Shown here: in pieces, positions 1 to 10,970 of the stretch
Layout: the number at the start of each line of letters is the position of its first letter
Numbering within the stretch: the first letter of the stretch is position 1
NCBI RefSeq assembly: GCF_010728925.1
Contig: NZ_AP022608.1
Location: 186,001 to 250,000 of the forward strand
From: Mycolicibacterium gadium
GTDB lineage: Bacteria; Actinomycetota; Actinomycetes; Mycobacteriales; Mycobacteriaceae
DNA length: 64,000 nt
Reading direction: 5' to 3'
Position numbers and translations under genes: made by a program
The notes under the pieces: generated by a model
What the model was told of the DNA's origin: nothing
Databases searched by the model: none
Seen by the model: the letters and a program-made list of their open reading frames with translations, nothing else

Positions 1-327
1 TTCGGAGTCCTCGCGTGCGGGCTCGATGTCGCCCGCCGCGCCGAATCGGGTGGGCACGCCCTTGACGTCGACGTCGTCTTTGACGGCGATGGGTATGCCC
101 AGGAGCGAATGTTTTGAAAGATCCTGGCCCGCTGCGCGTTTGCGGTCCGCCTCGGCGGCGTCCGCCAGCGCTTGTTCGGTCAGCACCACCCGGAACGCGT
201 TGAGCGTGGGCTGGCTGGCGGTGATCGCGTCCAGTGAACGGCGCACCAGGTCGTCGGACGTGACGGAACCACTCGCCAGCTGAAAAAGCTGCTGAGTGAG
301 CGTGGGGAAACGGGTGGGCTCGACCAT
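1..327 (-). CDS. Amidase (AmiA2-like), N-terminal part, runs off the window
   Basis: Reading the minus strand from an ATG at 327 (a GTG lies at 330) gives MVEPTRFPTLTQQLFQLASG and continues open to base 1. The stretch around residues 75-90 (LLGIPIAVKDDVDVKG) is the start of the amidase-signature domain, where IAVKD carries the catalytic lysine. Mycobacteria carry amiA2 immediately divergent from recO, which fits this position. Only about 109 residues are visible, so the Ser-Ser-Lys triad cannot be checked in full. The substrate is unknown. Confidence 0.85.
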   Translation of the reverse strand, partial: MVEPTRFPTLTQQLFQLASGSVTSDDLVRRSLDAITASQPTLNAFRVVLTEQALADAAEADRKRAAGQDLSKHSLLGIPIAVKDDVDVKGVPTRFGAAGDIEPAREDSE

Positions 328-390
328 CACCTCTAAAGTACCGGCGCTGCGTACACCGAACATGTCCGATCGCAATGGGAGACTGTTGTG

Positions 391-1233
391 ATGCGGCTGT
401 ACCGGGATCGAGCGGTGGTGCTGCGTCAGCACAAGCTCGGTGAGGCCGATCGGATCGTCACCCTGCTCACCCGTGACCACGGGTTGGTGCGCGCGGTGGC
501 CAAGGGGGTGCGGCGCACCCGCAGCAAGTTCGGGGCCAGGCTGGAGCCGTTCGCGCACATCGATGTTCAGCTGCATCCCGGCCGGAATCTCGACATCGTC
601 ACCCAGGTCCAGGCCATCGATGCGTTCGCCACCGACATCGTCAGCGACTACGGCCGCTACACCTGTGCGTGCGCGGTCCTCGAGACAGCCGAGCGCCTGG
701 CAGGTGAGGAGCGGGCTCCGATGCCCGCACTGCACCGGCTGACCGTCGGCGCGTTGCGGGCGGTGGCCGACGGCAGCAGGCCCAGGGAACTCGTACTGGA
801 CGCTTACCTGTTGCGCGCCATGGGAATCGCCGGTTGGGCTCCTGCGCTGACTGAATGCGCCCGCTGCGCGGCGCCGGGGCCGCACCGAGCGTTCCACGTC
901 GGGGCCGGGGGCAGCGTGTGCGTCCATTGCAGGCCGTCGGGCTCGGCGACACCTCCGCAGGCGGTGATGGACCTGATGGCCGCGCTGTACGACGGGGACT
1001 GGGAGCACGCGCAGACGTCGACGTCGTCGCATCGTAGCCAGGCCAGCGGCCTGGTCGCCGCGCACCTGCAGTGGCATCTGGAACGGCAGCTGCGGACGTT
1101 GCCGCTGGTCGAACGGATGTACCGGGTTGATCAGACAGTCGCCGAACTACGGGTTCCGCTGGTCGGGCAGGATATGGCGCATGGCTACCAAGAGGGGCAA
1201 GGAGAAGTACCCACAGCTGCCCCCGGCGCCTGA
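391..1233 (+). CDS. recO: DNA repair protein RecO
   Basis: RecO loads RecA onto SSB-coated single-stranded DNA in the RecFOR pathway. The N-terminus [20 protein letters not shown] is the typical OB-fold start, followed by a helical domain. A Cys cluster (CARC about residues 155-158, CVHC about 183-186) is the zinc site seen in many RecO proteins. The 280-residue length is normal. A GTG at 388 directly precedes the ATG chosen at 391; family members begin with [11 protein letters not shown]. Its 3' end overlaps the start of uppS, suggesting co-transcription. Confidence 0.95.
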   Translation: MRLYRDRAVVLRQHKLGEADRIVTLLTRDHGLVRAVAKGVRRTRSKFGARLEPFAHIDVQLHPGRNLDIVTQVQAIDAFATDIVSDYGRYTCACAVLETAERLAGEERAPMPALHRLTVGALRAVADGSRPRELVLDAYLLRAMGIAGWAPALTECARCAAPGPHRAFHVGAGGSVCVHCRPSGSATPPQAVMDLMAALYDGDWEHAQTSTSSHRSQASGLVAAHLQWHLERQLRTLPLVERMYRVDQTVAELRVPLVGQDMAHGYQEGQGEVPTAAPGA

Positions 1234-2065
1234 CGACTATCCGACATTTCCCGACAAGTCGACGTGGCCGGTCGTCTTCCCCGAACTGCCGCCCCGCACC
1301 AACGGCAAGTTCGCACGGCCGCCACAGCACACGTCCAAGGCGGTTGCCCCCGAGATCCCGGCCGGTCAGGTACCCAATCACGTCGCGGTGGTGATGGACG
1401 GCAACGGACGGTGGGCCACCCAGCGCGGGCTGCACCGCACCGAGGGGCACAAGATGGGCGAAGCGGTGCTCATCGACATCACCTGCGGAGCAATCGAAAT
1501 CGGCATCAAGCACCTGACCGTATACGCGTTCTCGACCGAGAATTGGAAGCGCAGCAGCGAAGAGGTGCGCTTCCTGATGGGGTTCAACCGCGAGGTGGTG
1601 CGCAGGCGTCGCGAGAATCTCAACGACATGGGTGTGCGGATGCGCTGGGTCGGTTCGCGGCCGCGCATGTGGCGCAGCGTCATCAAGGAGTTCGACATCG
1701 CCGAGCAGATGACTGTCGACAACGACGTCATCACCATCAACTACTGCGTGAACTACGGCGGCCGTACAGAGATAGTCGAAGCGGCCCGCGAGCTTGCGCA
1801 GCAGGCGGTGGACGGCAAGATCAACCCGAGCCGGATCAGCGAGGCGGCGTTCGCCAAGCATCTGCACCGCTCCGACATCCCCGACGTCGACCTGTTCATC
1901 CGGACGTCGGGGGAGCAGCGGGCAAGCAACTTCCTGCTGTGGCAGGCGGCCTACGCCGAGTACGTCTTTCAGGACAAGCTGTGGCCCGACTACGACCGCC
2001 GCGACCTGTGGGAGGCGTGCGAGGAGTATGTGCACCGCAACCGTAGATTCGGCCGAGCCGAATGA
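1181..2065 (+). CDS. uppS: Polyprenyl (decaprenyl) diphosphate synthase
   Basis: This cis-prenyltransferase makes the lipid carrier for peptidoglycan and arabinogalactan assembly. [11 protein letters not shown] near residue 70 holds the catalytic Asp and substrate-binding residues, [10 protein letters not shown] follows, and [15 protein letters not shown] near residue 245 is the C-terminal signature. The Pro-rich N-terminal extension ([14 protein letters not shown]) is shared with the mycobacterial Rv2361c type. The frame is open further upstream to 1127, but the ATG at 1181 ([11 protein letters not shown]) fits the family and overlaps recO by 53 nt. Confidence 0.95.
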   Translation: MATKRGKEKYPQLPPAPDDYPTFPDKSTWPVVFPELPPRTNGKFARPPQHTSKAVAPEIPAGQVPNHVAVVMDGNGRWATQRGLHRTEGHKMGEAVLIDITCGAIEIGIKHLTVYAFSTENWKRSSEEVRFLMGFNREVVRRRRENLNDMGVRMRWVGSRPRMWRSVIKEFDIAEQMTVDNDVITINYCVNYGGRTEIVEAARELAQQAVDGKINPSRISEAAFAKHLHRSDIPDVDLFIRTSGEQRASNFLLWQAAYAEYVFQDKLWPDYDRRDLWEACEEYVHRNRRFGRAE

Positions 2066-2088
2066 TGTACATGAGCGGCGGGGCCTAG

Positions 2089-2511
2089 ATGTCCATGCAG
2101 GATCGACTGGCCGCTGTCCTCGGCGAAGTCCTGGTGCTGAATCGGGAGGATGACGGCGCGATCACGCTGCACCACGACGGCACGATCGCGTCAATACGGG
2201 TGGTCGATATCGCAGAAGGCCTCGAGTTGGTGTCGCTTACGCAGATCTTGGCGTGGGATCTGCCATTGGACGCGAAACTGCGGGCGGCAGTAGCCGACCA
2301 TGCCCACCACACGCTTCTCGGCACCGTGTCCCTTGCGGCGAAGAGCGGCCACAAAGAGGTCGCGGCCGGGGCCAAACGCAATTCCAAGAAAGTCGCGGAT
2401 GTGTTGCTGCGCTACAACTTTCCCGCAGCGGGTCTCACCGACGATGCCTTGCGCACGCTGATCCTGATGGTGCTGGCCACCGGTTCCGACGTGCGGCGCG
2501 CCCTAACCTGA
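2089..2511 (+). CDS. Conserved hypothetical protein (Rv2360c-like)
   Basis: A 140-residue soluble protein with no signal peptide or membrane segment. It resembles the conserved mycobacterial protein between uppS and zur; no function is established. A second ATG two codons in (2095) could be the true start. It is 23 nt downstream of uppS and convergent with zur, the two ending in a 9-nt overlap. Confidence 0.8.
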   Translation: MSMQDRLAAVLGEVLVLNREDDGAITLHHDGTIASIRVVDIAEGLELVSLTQILAWDLPLDAKLRAAVADHAHHTLLGTVSLAAKSGHKEVAAGAKRNSKKVADVLLRYNFPAAGLTDDALRTLILMVLATGSDVRRALT

Positions 2512-2925
2512 CGGCTGGGCGCTCGTGCACGCCCCGCACAGTCCGAAAATCTCGATCGTGTGACTGATGTCAGAGAAGCCGTGCTTGCGGGCGACTTCGG
2601 TCGCCCACGTCTCGACCTGATCGCCCTGTACCTCGACGGTCGAACCGCACGCCCGGCACACCAGATGGTGGTGATGGCCGTCGGAGCAGCGCCGGTACAC
2701 GGCCTCGCCGGTGTCGGTGCGCAGCGCGTCGACGACGCCTGCGGCGGCCATCTGCTGCAGGGTGCGGTAGACGGTGGTGAGCCCGATACCCTCACCGCGC
2801 CTGCGCAATTCGTCGTGCAACTCCTGGGCGGATCGAAATTCGTCGAGCTTGTCCAGTAGTGCGGCGATCGCGGCGCGCTGCCGGGTGGAGCGAACACCGG
2901 TCGCGGCCGCCGCGGGCCCCGTCAC
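2503..2925 (-). CDS. zur: Zinc uptake regulator Zur (FurB), Fur family
   Basis: Represses zinc-uptake genes when zinc is plentiful. The protein has the Fur winged helix (GLTTVYRTLQQM, residues about 50-61), a His-rich metal site (CSDGHHHHLVCRACGS) with CxxC, and a second CGAC near the C-terminus. Its 140 residues match mycobacterial FurB. The GTG start overlaps the smtB stop by 4 nt (GTGA), the arrangement of the zinc-responsive smtB-zur operon. Confidence 0.93.
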   Translation of the reverse strand: MTGPAAAATGVRSTRQRAAIAALLDKLDEFRSAQELHDELRRRGEGIGLTTVYRTLQQMAAAGVVDALRTDTGEAVYRRCSDGHHHHLVCRACGSTVEVQGDQVETWATEVARKHGFSDISHTIEIFGLCGACTSAQPSG

Positions 2926-3290
2926 CCGTGGCCCTCCGCAGCGTGCGTCACGGCTGCGACGACGATGTCAGCCAGGTGGTGATCGACCAGCCGGTACATC
3001 ACCTCTCGTCCCGATCGCGAGCCCGCGACCACCCCGGCGGATTTGAGGATCCGCAGATGCTGGCTGACCAACGGTTGGGGCACCGCCAGCGCGTCGACGA
3101 GTTCGTGAACACAGCGCGCGGACTCGCGCAGTTGCAGGACGATCGCGATGCGCACCGGGGCGGCCAGCGCCCGCAACAGGTCGCCGGACGTGTCGAGCAC
3201 CTCGCGGGGCGGCAGCTCGGGAAACGGCTCGCCGCTGTGATCGTGACCGTTCTCGACGGGATCTTCGGCGAAAGTGGAAACCGTTTTCAT
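2922..3290 (-). CDS. smtB: ArsR/SmtB-family zinc-sensing repressor
   Basis: A winged-helix metalloregulator that releases DNA when bound by zinc. The core ([17 protein letters not shown], then CVHELVDAL and [13 protein letters not shown]) is the ArsR HTH. The C-terminal helix has DHHLADIV plus further His residues, matching the alpha-5 zinc site. The start is set at the ATG at 3290 ([11 protein letters not shown]); an upstream in-frame start at 3323 would place the operator within the gene. It is first in a two-gene operon with zur. Confidence 0.9.
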   Translation of the reverse strand: MKTVSTFAEDPVENGHDHSGEPFPELPPREVLDTSGDLLRALAAPVRIAIVLQLRESARCVHELVDALAVPQPLVSQHLRILKSAGVVAGSRSGREVMYRLVDHHLADIVVAAVTHAAEGHG

Positions 3291-3305
3291 TATGGCGCCC
3301 AGAAT

Positions 3306-3325
3306 ACATGCAGACTTGCGCATGT
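3306..3325. promoter_or_regulatory. Candidate SmtB operator (inverted repeat)
   Basis: ACATGC and GCATGT form a perfect 6-bp inverted repeat separated by 8 nt, 16 nt upstream of the smtB start and 36 nt before glyS. CATG-containing dyads upstream of smtB are the known type of SmtB site, so autoregulation is likely. Binding is inferred. Confidence 0.55.
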
Positions 3326-3361
3326 CAACCGTGTGCGAGCTTCTCGCTAGGGTGTTATCCC

Positions 3362-4762
3362 GTGGCTTCCATCATCGACACCGTCGCCAACCTCGCCAAG
3401 CGTCGTGGACTCGTCTTCCAGTCCGGCGAGATCTACGGAGGCACCAAGTCGGCGTGGGATTACGGCCCACTCGGGGTGGAACTCAAGGAGAACATCAAGC
3501 GCCAGTGGTGGCGTTCGGTCGTCACCGGTCGCGACGACGTCGTCGGCCTGGACAGCGCGATCATCCTGCCCCGCGAGGTGTGGGTGGCCTCAGGGCACGT
3601 CGAGGTGTTCAACGACCCCCTCGTCGAGTGCCTGAACTGCCACAAGCGCCACCGTCAGGACCACATGCAGGAGGCGTACGCCGAGAAGCAGGCGAAGAAG
3701 GACGGTGTAACAGTCGACCCCGATTCGGTGCCGATGACCGAAATCGTGTGTCCGGACTGCGGCACGAAGGGGCAGTGGACCGAGCCGCGCGATTTCAACA
3801 TGATGCTCAAGACCTACCTCGGCCCGATCGAGACCGAGGAGGGCCTGCACTATCTGCGTCCCGAGACGGCGCAGGGCATCTTCGTCAACTTCGCGAACGT
3901 CGTCACCACCGCGCGTAAGAAGCCGCCATTCGGTATCGGGCAGATCGGCAAGAGCTTCCGCAACGAGATCACGCCGGGCAACTTCATCTTTCGCACCCGC
4001 GAGTTCGAGCAGATGGAGATGGAGTTCTTCGTCGAACCCGACAGCGCCCCCGAATGGCACCAGTACTGGATCGACACGCGGCTGCAGTGGTACGTCGATC
4101 TCGGCATCGACCGCGACAACCTGCGGCTATACGAGCATCCGAAGGAGAAGCTGTCGCACTACAGCGACCGGACCGTCGACATCGAGTACAAGTTCGGCTT
4201 CCAAGGCAACCCGTGGGGTGAGCTCGAAGGTGTGGCGAACCGGACCAACTTCGACTTGTCCACCCACTCAAAGCATTCCGGCGTCGACCTGTCGTTCTAC
4301 GACCAGGCGACCGAAACGAGGTACGTGCCCTACGTCATCGAACCGGCAGCCGGCCTGACGCGGTCGCTGATGGCGTTCCTGGTCGACGCGTATCACGAGG
4401 ACGAGGCGCCCAACGCCAAGGGTGGGGTGGACAAGCGCACCGTGCTCCGGCTCGATCCGCGGTTGGCTCCGGTCAAGGCCGCGGTGCTGCCGCTGTCGCG
4501 CAACGAGCAGCTGTCGCCGAAGGCGCGTGATCTCGCCGCCGAACTACGCAAGTCCTGGAACGTCGAGTTCGACGATGCGGGCGCCATCGGACGGCGCTAC
4601 CGCCGCCAGGACGAGATCGGCACGCCGTTCTGCGTGACGGTCGACTTCGACACACTCGAGGACCAGGCCGTGACGATCCGCGAACGCGACGCCATGACTC
4701 AGGAGCGCGTGGCACTCGACGCCGTCAGCGACTATCTCGCTATCCGGCTCAAGGGCGCCTAG
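3362..4762 (+). CDS. glyS: Glycyl-tRNA synthetase (class II, dimeric type)
   Basis: Charges tRNA-Gly. [13 protein letters not shown] near the N-terminus and [19 protein letters not shown] (about residue 198, motif 2) are diagnostic of the alpha2 GlyRS, and [14 protein letters not shown] is motif 3. CLNC and CPDC pairs form a zinc module inserted in the catalytic domain. The GTG at 3362 ([16 protein letters not shown]) gives 466 residues, close to mycobacterial GlyS. An in-frame ATG at 3308 would run through the smtB operator and is rejected. Confidence 0.95.
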   Translation: MASIIDTVANLAKRRGLVFQSGEIYGGTKSAWDYGPLGVELKENIKRQWWRSVVTGRDDVVGLDSAIILPREVWVASGHVEVFNDPLVECLNCHKRHRQDHMQEAYAEKQAKKDGVTVDPDSVPMTEIVCPDCGTKGQWTEPRDFNMMLKTYLGPIETEEGLHYLRPETAQGIFVNFANVVTTARKKPPFGIGQIGKSFRNEITPGNFIFRTREFEQMEMEFFVEPDSAPEWHQYWIDTRLQWYVDLGIDRDNLRLYEHPKEKLSHYSDRTVDIEYKFGFQGNPWGELEGVANRTNFDLSTHSKHSGVDLSFYDQATETRYVPYVIEPAAGLTRSLMAFLVDAYHEDEAPNAKGGVDKRTVLRLDPRLAPVKAAVLPLSRNEQLSPKARDLAAELRKSWNVEFDDAGAIGRRYRRQDEIGTPFCVTVDFDTLEDQAVTIRERDAMTQERVALDAVSDYLAIRLKGA

Positions 4763-6747
4763 AAGCGGCCGCCGCCGCCGAACATCCCGCCGCCGCCGCC
4801 GGAGCCGCCGAATGATCCGGGACCGAATCCGCCGCCGCCGAATCCGCCACGCATCCCTCCGCTGAGAATGTTGCCGATGAGGATGCCGCCGATGATTGCG
4901 CCCATGTTGCCCCCACCGCGACCGCCGGACGGACCCATATACGAGCGTTGCGCGTTCTGCAGATCGGTGTTGGCCAGGGTCTGGGCCTGCGACGCCAGCA
5001 TGGCTGCGCCGTTGGCGTGCGCGATGGCCTCGGCCGGATCGGTCGAACGTTTCTGCTCGGCGGCGCCGATGTGCCGGACGGCCTCGGCCAGTCGGGTGCG
5101 AGCCTCCGGACCGACGATGCCACGGCGAGTATCGATGAAATCCGACACAGATCTGATCCGCGACCGCGCGGTGAACAGCGCCTCTTCCAACGCCCGATTG
5201 AGTCGCTCGGCTGCCTCCCGTTCCTGCTCGACCGCCGCCAGCAGCCGGTCAAGATCCGCGTCGGCTTTGGTCAGTTCGGTGAAAGAACCAAGCGGGTCAA
5301 CAGATTTCGAGCGCTGGGCGGTGGCCACCGCGGCCGCCGCCGCGTCGCGGGCCTCGGCCAGTTGTGCTGCCTGCGGCGCATTGCCCTGCTTTAGCAGGGC
5401 GCCGGCCTGCTTGATGCCGTTCTGAATGTCTTCGATCGCTGACGGCAGGGTGGCGACCGCTCGGCGGATATCGCTGGCAGCGCTGTCCACCGCGTCCAGC
5501 AGCCCGCGCGCCTGGGCCAAGGCCGACTCGGCCGCGCGGACGCATTCGACGAGTTCGGTCTGTCGCCCTGCCACCGGCCGGAGGGCAAGATCACGCCCGC
5601 GGCCGATGTTTTCGTCGGCGAAGGTCAGCAACTCCTTGGCCGCGTCTACGTTGCCGGCCACCGAGCTCAGCGCCGTCGCGTCGAACTCGCTGTGCAGTCG
5701 CGCGAGCTTCTGCCCAGACGAGTCGAGCCGGGCGGTGATGTCGACCACCTGCTGGGTCATCGCGTCGAGCCGGGATGGCGCGTTGATCACCAGATTCCGC
5801 AGATCGGCGAAGGCGTCTTGCTGCGCGTCCAACTCACGATCAGCCTTGGCGGCGGCGACCACGACACGAGTCAGCAAGTCGCGACGCTGCGCCGGCGTCT
5901 CCGGGATGGCGTCGTCGAGGATCTGACGGACGTTGAACGCTTGGGCGAGAGTCGTCTTCGCGTTACCGACCGCACGCGTGAACGGCTCGGTCCGGTCCGT
6001 GCCGAACTCCTCGACGGCCAGTTCGAGTTCGTGCTCGCTGGTGCGCACGGCGTTGTCCACCTCGACCACCATTGCGCGCGACAGGTCGTCGAGGGCATCG
6101 AGCGACACCGCCGACAATGCGTACGGATCGGTGGGATCGATCCGGCGTGCTGCGGCGAACTCGGCTTCGCGACGCTTGCGCCGTCGTCGTCGCTGCCAAA
6201 CCATCAACAGCACGACCGCAAGTGCGATCACCCCCAGCACCACCACCAACCCGAGCCAGCTGACACGCGCGTTCGAGCCCGGGGACTGAGCGAGCCCGTC
6301 GGCCGCCCCCACCGCCGCTGCAGCCCAGTCGTTTTGGCGCAGGGCAGGCTCGATATCGTTGCGCCGCACGCTTTCCACCCGGCTGGAACTCAGCTCGGTG
6401 GCGCTGTCGGGTACAAGGAAGGCATAGGCACGATCGACTGTGGCCACCGCCAGGAGCGCGTCGAAATCACCGAGGTCGCTGGCCCTCATCGTGTTGCGCG
6501 CCCAGGCTTCGGCCGGCTGACCGGAGAACGACTCGACGTAGACGACCCACAACCGGGTCTTGCGACTGGCGTACAACTCGTCGACTGCCGACGTCACCTG
6601 TGCCAGGCCGGCGCTATCGAGGACACCCGCACGGTCGGTGACATAACCCGGGAGTCGGAACGGAGGCTCAGCAGACGCCGACGGCGCGATGAGCGCACCG
6701 ACGACGATCGTCGCGAGCAGGAGGGTCAGCAAGCGGGCGATGCGCAT
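4759..6747 (-). CDS. TPM-domain membrane protein (Rv2345-like)
   Basis: The product has a signal peptide ([19 protein letters not shown]...ASA), an extracytoplasmic TPM domain (about residues 30-155, with the [10 protein letters not shown] start), one transmembrane helix near 165-185, an Arg/Lys stop-transfer run, and a long helical cytoplasmic region. It ends in a Gly/Phe/Met-rich tail. The layout matches mycobacterial Rv2345, whose function is not established. The start at 6747 is chosen over 6771 because it begins the signal peptide. Its stop overlaps the glyS stop (convergent). Confidence 0.88.
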   Translation of the reverse strand: MRIARLLTLLLATIVVGALIAPSASAEPPFRLPGYVTDRAGVLDSAGLAQVTSAVDELYASRKTRLWVVYVESFSGQPAEAWARNTMRASDLGDFDALLAVATVDRAYAFLVPDSATELSSSRVESVRRNDIEPALRQNDWAAAAVGAADGLAQSPGSNARVSWLGLVVVLGVIALAVVLLMVWQRRRRRKRREAEFAAARRIDPTDPYALSAVSLDALDDLSRAMVVEVDNAVRTSEHELELAVEEFGTDRTEPFTRAVGNAKTTLAQAFNVRQILDDAIPETPAQRRDLLTRVVVAAAKADRELDAQQDAFADLRNLVINAPSRLDAMTQQVVDITARLDSSGQKLARLHSEFDATALSSVAGNVDAAKELLTFADENIGRGRDLALRPVAGRQTELVECVRAAESALAQARGLLDAVDSAASDIRRAVATLPSAIEDIQNGIKQAGALLKQGNAPQAAQLAEARDAAAAAVATAQRSKSVDPLGSFTELTKADADLDRLLAAVEQEREAAERLNRALEEALFTARSRIRSVSDFIDTRRGIVGPEARTRLAEAVRHIGAAEQKRSTDPAEAIAHANGAAMLASQAQTLANTDLQNAQRSYMGPSGGRGGGNMGAIIGGILIGNILSGGMRGGFGGGGFGPGSFGGSGGGGGMFGGGGRF

Positions 6748-6806
6748 GGTCGCCAATCTAGTGTGCGGCACGGCCGCACCGGTTGGTGCTGGCAGACTGT
6801 GCGGCG

Positions 6807-8063
6807 GTGGCAGCGAATCAGGATCCCTACGACGAGTTCGACCGCGAGCGGCTGGTGGTCGAGCCGCCGAAAGCTGCCGCGTTGCCGGGCACCGGCACCG
6901 AGCACCGTACCGATTTCGCGCGCGACCGCGCCCGGGTGCTGCATTGCGCCGCGCTGCGCAGGCTGGCCGACAAGACCCAGGTGGTGGGGCCGCGCCAAGG
7001 GGAGACTCCGCGCACCCGGTTGACGCACTCGTTGGAGGTCGCGCAGATCGGCCGCGGTATGGCCATCGGCCTGGGCTGCGACCCCGACCTCGTCGACATG
7101 GCCGGGCTGGCCCACGACATCGGCCATCCCCCGTACGGTCACAACGGCGAACGCGCCCTCGACGAGATCGCCGCGGAATGCGGCGGCTTCGAGGCGAACG
7201 CGCAGAACTTCCGTATCCTGACCCGGCTGGAGCCCAAAGTTCTTGGCCCGCAGGGTCACAGCGCCGGATTGAACCTCACTCGCGCGGGACTGGATGCGGT
7301 GACGAAGTATCCGTGGCGCCGCGACGGTCAGCGGCGCAAGTTCGGGTTCTACGAGGACGACTCAGCCGCCGCGGACTGGCTGCGCTCGGGTGCGCCGGAG
7401 GAAGAGCCGTGCCTGGAGGCGCAGGTCATGGACTGGGCCGACGACGTGGCCTACTCGGTGCACGACGTCGAGGACGGTGTCGTGTCGGGCCGGATCGACA
7501 TGCGGGTGCTGGCCGACGACGACGCGGCCACTGTGCTGGGGCGCCTCGGCGAATCGAGCGGGATGGGGGCCGGACTGCGCTCCGACGATCTGGTGGCCGC
7601 CGCAGGCCGGCTGTCGAATCTGCCCGTCGTCGCGGCCGTCGGCAAGTATGACGGCACATTGGCCGCGTCGGTCGCGCTCAAGCGACTGACGAGTGAACTC
7701 GTCGGACGATTCGCGTCCGCGGCCATCGCGGCGACCAGGGAGGTGGCCGGAACGGGGCCGCTGGTGCGGTACCAGGCCGAGCTTCGAGTCCCGGGGCTGG
7801 TCAGGGCCGAGGTGGCGGTGCTGAAGATCTTGGCGCTGCAGTTCATCATGTCCGATCCACGGCACCTGGAACTACAGGCACAACAGCGCGAACGCGTGCA
7901 CCGCGTCGTGGAGTGGACGCTGTCCGGCGCACCCGCCACGCTCGATCCGATCTTCGTCCCGGCGTACAACGCCGCCGAGTCCGACGGCGCCCGGATGAGG
8001 GTGGTCATCGACCAGGTCGCTTCATTCACAGAGGGGCGATTGGAGCGTTTGGAACCGGCCTAA
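6807..8063 (+). CDS. dgt: Deoxyguanosinetriphosphate triphosphohydrolase-like protein
   Basis: An HD-domain dNTP triphosphohydrolase that removes triphosphate from dGTP-type nucleotides. [10 protein letters not shown] (His about residue 72) and [16 protein letters not shown] (His-Asp about 101-102) carry the metal ligands, and [18 protein letters not shown] carries the third Asp. The GTG start at 6807 gives 418 residues, in line with mycobacterial Dgt. It lies directly upstream of dnaG with a 40-nt gap. Confidence 0.93.
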   Translation: MAANQDPYDEFDRERLVVEPPKAAALPGTGTEHRTDFARDRARVLHCAALRRLADKTQVVGPRQGETPRTRLTHSLEVAQIGRGMAIGLGCDPDLVDMAGLAHDIGHPPYGHNGERALDEIAAECGGFEANAQNFRILTRLEPKVLGPQGHSAGLNLTRAGLDAVTKYPWRRDGQRRKFGFYEDDSAAADWLRSGAPEEEPCLEAQVMDWADDVAYSVHDVEDGVVSGRIDMRVLADDDAATVLGRLGESSGMGAGLRSDDLVAAAGRLSNLPVVAAVGKYDGTLAASVALKRLTSELVGRFASAAIAATREVAGTGPLVRYQAELRVPGLVRAEVAVLKILALQFIMSDPRHLELQAQQRERVHRVVEWTLSGAPATLDPIFVPAYNAAESDGARMRVVIDQVASFTEGRLERLEPA

Positions 8064-8103
8064 GCCTGATCGCGTGCGACGCGGCGCGCTCTAGACTGGG
8101 CCG

Positions 8104-10026
8104 GTGGCCGGCCGCATCCCCGATCGTGACATCGCGGCCATCCGTGAACGCGTACGCATCGAGGAGGTCGTCGGCGACTACGTGCAGTTGCGCCGGGCGG
8201 GTGCGGACTCGCTGAAGGGCCTCTGCCCGTTCCACGACGAGAAGTCTCCGTCGTTTCATGTGCGGCCCAATCACGGGCACTTCCACTGCTTCGGCTGCGG
8301 CGAGGGTGGCGACGTCTACGCCTTCGTCCAGAAGATCGAGCACGTCAGCTTCGTCGAGGCCGTCGAACTGCTGGCCGACCGCGTGGGCTACACCGTCACC
8401 TATACCGGCGGCTCGACGACCAACGTGCAGCGCGACCGCGGCAGCCGCAGCCGGCTGCTGGCGGCCAACGCCGCCGCCCAGGAGTTCTACGCCGAGGCGC
8501 TGAAATCCGACGAGGCCGCACCGGCGCGCGAGTACCTGATCAAGCGAAACTTCGACGCCGACGCCGCGTCGAGGTTCGGCTGCGGATTCGCCCCGTCGGG
8601 GTGGGAGACGCTGACAAAACACTTGATGCGCAAGGGTTTTGAGTTCAAGGAGCTCGAGGCCGCGGGCCTGTCTCGCGAGGGCCGACGCGGCCCGATGGAT
8701 CGCTTCCACCGTCGCCTGCTGTGGCCGATCCGCGCCAGCGGCGGGGAAGTGATCGGCTTCGGTGCGCGGCGCATCTTCGACGACGACCAGATGGAAGCGA
8801 AGTACGTCAACACCCCGGAGACCGTGCTGTACAAGAAGTCGTCGGTGTTGTTCGGCCTCGATCTGGCCAAACGCGACATCGCCAAGGGACACCAGGCGGT
8901 CGTGGTCGAGGGCTACACCGACGTGATGGCGATGCACCTCGCCGGGGTGACGACGGCCGTCGCCTCCTGTGGCACCGCCTTCGGTGACGAGCACTTGGCG
9001 ATGCTGCGGCGACTCATGATGGACGACAACTTCTTTCGCGGTGAGCTGATCTACGTCTTCGACGGTGACGCCGCAGGACGCGCCGCGGCGGTCAAGGCGT
9101 TCGAGGGTGAACAGAATCTCGCCGGGCAGTCGTTCGTCGCCGTCGCCGACGACGGCATGGACCCCTGCGATCTGCGGCTCAAGGCTGGCGACGGGGCGCT
9201 GCGAGATCTGGTGGCGCGCCGTACCCCGCTGTTCGAGTTCGCCATTCGCACCGCGCTCGCCGAGCACGACCTCGACAGCGCCGAAGGCCGGGTGAACGCG
9301 TTGCGGCAGTGCGTGCCGATGGTCGCGCGGATCAAAGAGCCCATGCTGCGCGATGAATACGCCCGTCGACTGGCCGGTTGGGTCGGGTGGGAAGACGTCG
9401 CGCAGGTGATCGGCCGGGTGCGCGAGGAAGCACAGAAGCGCGGTATGCCCGAGCGCGGACGGCGCCGCACCCCGGCGACCGACGAGACCGCGTCGCGCCA
9501 GGCCCGCCATGTGGCAGGCGCGGCCCAACGTCCCGATCCGGCCGATCCCACGCTGTGGCCGCAGCGGGAGGCGCTCAAGTCGGCGCTGCAACACCCGGCG
9601 CTGGCCGGTCCGGTGTTCGACTCGCTGACCGTCGAGAGCTTCACCCACCCCGGCTATGCCGCGGTCCGGAAGGCGATCGACGCCGCAGGGGGAGTGGCCG
9701 CGGGGCAGTCCGGTGGGCAGTGGATCGATGCGGTGCGCGGACATGCGGGGTCCGAGGCCGCCGCGGGCCTGGTCAACGAGCTCGGCGTGGAAGCCATCAA
9801 TGTCGACGACGACGAGAAGATGCGGCGCTACATCGCCGGAGTGATGGCGAGGCTGCAGGAAGTGTGGGTCGGACGGCAGATCGCCGAGGTCAAATCCAAG
9901 CTGCAGCGCATGTCTCCGGTTGAGCAGGGCGACGAGTATCACGCGCTGTTCGGGGACCTGGTCGCCATGGAGGCGTATCGCCGCAGCCTGCTCGAACAGG
10001 CCAGCGGCGACGACCTCACTGCGTGA
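8104..10026 (+). CDS. dnaG: DNA primase DnaG
   Basis: Makes RNA primers at the replication fork. The N-terminal zinc-binding domain reads CPFHDEKSPSF...HCFGCGEGGD (Cys40 onward). The TOPRIM core has VVVEGYTDVMAMH (about residue 265) and YVFDGDAAGR (about 318), the metal-binding acidic residues. A C-terminal helicase-binding region follows to residue 640. It starts with GTG and has typical actinobacterial length. Confidence 0.97.
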   Translation: MAGRIPDRDIAAIRERVRIEEVVGDYVQLRRAGADSLKGLCPFHDEKSPSFHVRPNHGHFHCFGCGEGGDVYAFVQKIEHVSFVEAVELLADRVGYTVTYTGGSTTNVQRDRGSRSRLLAANAAAQEFYAEALKSDEAAPAREYLIKRNFDADAASRFGCGFAPSGWETLTKHLMRKGFEFKELEAAGLSREGRRGPMDRFHRRLLWPIRASGGEVIGFGARRIFDDDQMEAKYVNTPETVLYKKSSVLFGLDLAKRDIAKGHQAVVVEGYTDVMAMHLAGVTTAVASCGTAFGDEHLAMLRRLMMDDNFFRGELIYVFDGDAAGRAAAVKAFEGEQNLAGQSFVAVADDGMDPCDLRLKAGDGALRDLVARRTPLFEFAIRTALAEHDLDSAEGRVNALRQCVPMVARIKEPMLRDEYARRLAGWVGWEDVAQVIGRVREEAQKRGMPERGRRRTPATDETASRQARHVAGAAQRPDPADPTLWPQREALKSALQHPALAGPVFDSLTVESFTHPGYAAVRKAIDAAGGVAAGQSGGQWIDAVRGHAGSEAAAGLVNELGVEAINVDDDEKMRRYIAGVMARLQEVWVGRQIAEVKSKLQRMSPVEQGDEYHALFGDLVAMEAYRRSLLEQASGDDLTA

Positions 10027-10092
10027 CGTCGCGTAACGCGATAGGGTAGGCGCGCGATCAACCGTCGGGGAACGGTGTAGAAAGGCTCATTC

Positions 10093-10407
10093 GTGACATC
10101 GACCAAGAACCAGGCACGTCGGCTCATCGCCGTAGGCGCGTTTGCGGTCGCCGCCGTCGCGGCGCCCCTCGCAGCATCCACGCTGACGAGCGACGCGACG
10201 GAGACCGTGGCACTGCCTCCCGGCTGTCTGGCGTGGTTCGGTAACGCGGAAGACGGCAAGTGCCTGGGCTACTCCAACGGCAACGGAGTGAACATCGGTA
10301 CCCCGGAATTCGGGTTCGAAGGCGGCAACGGATCCAACGGCGGCGCGGGCTTCTCCACGGGCCCCCTGATCCCGGGCCGCACCATCACCGAGCCGTACGC
10401 ACCCTAA
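10093..10407 (+). CDS. Small secreted mycobacterial protein (Rv2342-like position)
   Basis: 104 residues starting at GTG, preceded by GTAGAAAGG as ribosome site. Residues 1-30 look like a signal peptide (RRLIAVGAFAVAAVAAPLAA). The mature part has two cysteines (PPGCLAWF...GKCLGYSNGNG) and a Gly/Asn-rich stretch. Mycobacteria carry a small conserved protein in this place after dnaG; its function is unknown. Confidence 0.75.
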   Translation: MTSTKNQARRLIAVGAFAVAAVAAPLAASTLTSDATETVALPPGCLAWFGNAEDGKCLGYSNGNGVNIGTPEFGFEGGNGSNGGAGFSTGPLIPGRTITEPYAP

Positions 10408-10662
10408 TCAGCGCTGCCGGCCCTTCGGCGCGGCCTCCGGTCCGATCACGGTTGTTCCGTGGTCGATCTCTGTCAGCGTGACCAACTGTGGGTCCGGCGA
10501 CACCCGGTCCGCGATCTTGCGACGTCCCGCGTCGATCACCGCTTTGGCGGCCGGGCTCTCGGTGACCGCCTTGTATGTCCCGGCGATTTGTTCATACCGG
10601 CGTCGGCCCGCCTTCGTACCCAACACGTAGCCGACAGCCAATACGGCGACATACCGGATCAC
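10408..10662 (-). CDS. Small membrane-anchored protein, YtxH-like
   Basis: From the GTG at 10662 the product is 84 residues (VIRYVAVLAVGYVLGTKAGR...). A single N-terminal helix followed at once by Arg/Lys residues and YEQIAGTYKAV resembles short YtxH-type proteins with a glycine-rich membrane anchor. An upstream ATG at 10689 is possible. It ends next to the stop of the convergent neighbour. Function unknown. Confidence 0.65.
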   Translation of the reverse strand: MIRYVAVLAVGYVLGTKAGRRRYEQIAGTYKAVTESPAAKAVIDAGRRKIADRVSPDPQLVTLTEIDHGTTVIGPEAAPKGRQR

Positions 10663-10813
10663 AAGACCCCTCCCGGACGACGGTGCCATTCCACGTCCAT
10701 CCTGCCTCACATCCCTGGGTGCGCGTGGGGCGGAGGCGCATTGGCGATGCGAGTGGGAGGTGCGCTAGAGTCATGCCTCGGCCCGCGCTGATGAACACGT
10801 CGCGGGTGAGCCG

Positions 10814-10886
<73 letters not shown>

Positions 10887-10970
10887 CAAGATCCATCGAA
10901 CGAATGGTGCCGTCGGGTATCGCCCATTTTTCCAAGAACTCTCCAAGGCGCGCGTCCGAACCTTTAGCCC

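Noticed and set aside
641..2035. 464-codon minus-strand frame across recO and uppS
   Set aside because: A GC-rich mirror of two certain genes; no family features and Arg/Pro-rich.
5692..7023. 443-codon plus-strand frame opposite the TPM gene and into dgt
   Set aside because: Spans two real genes and has no ribosome site or domain.
8026..9942. 638-codon minus-strand frame opposite dnaG
   Set aside because: Antisense shadow; dnaG motifs are all intact on the plus strand.
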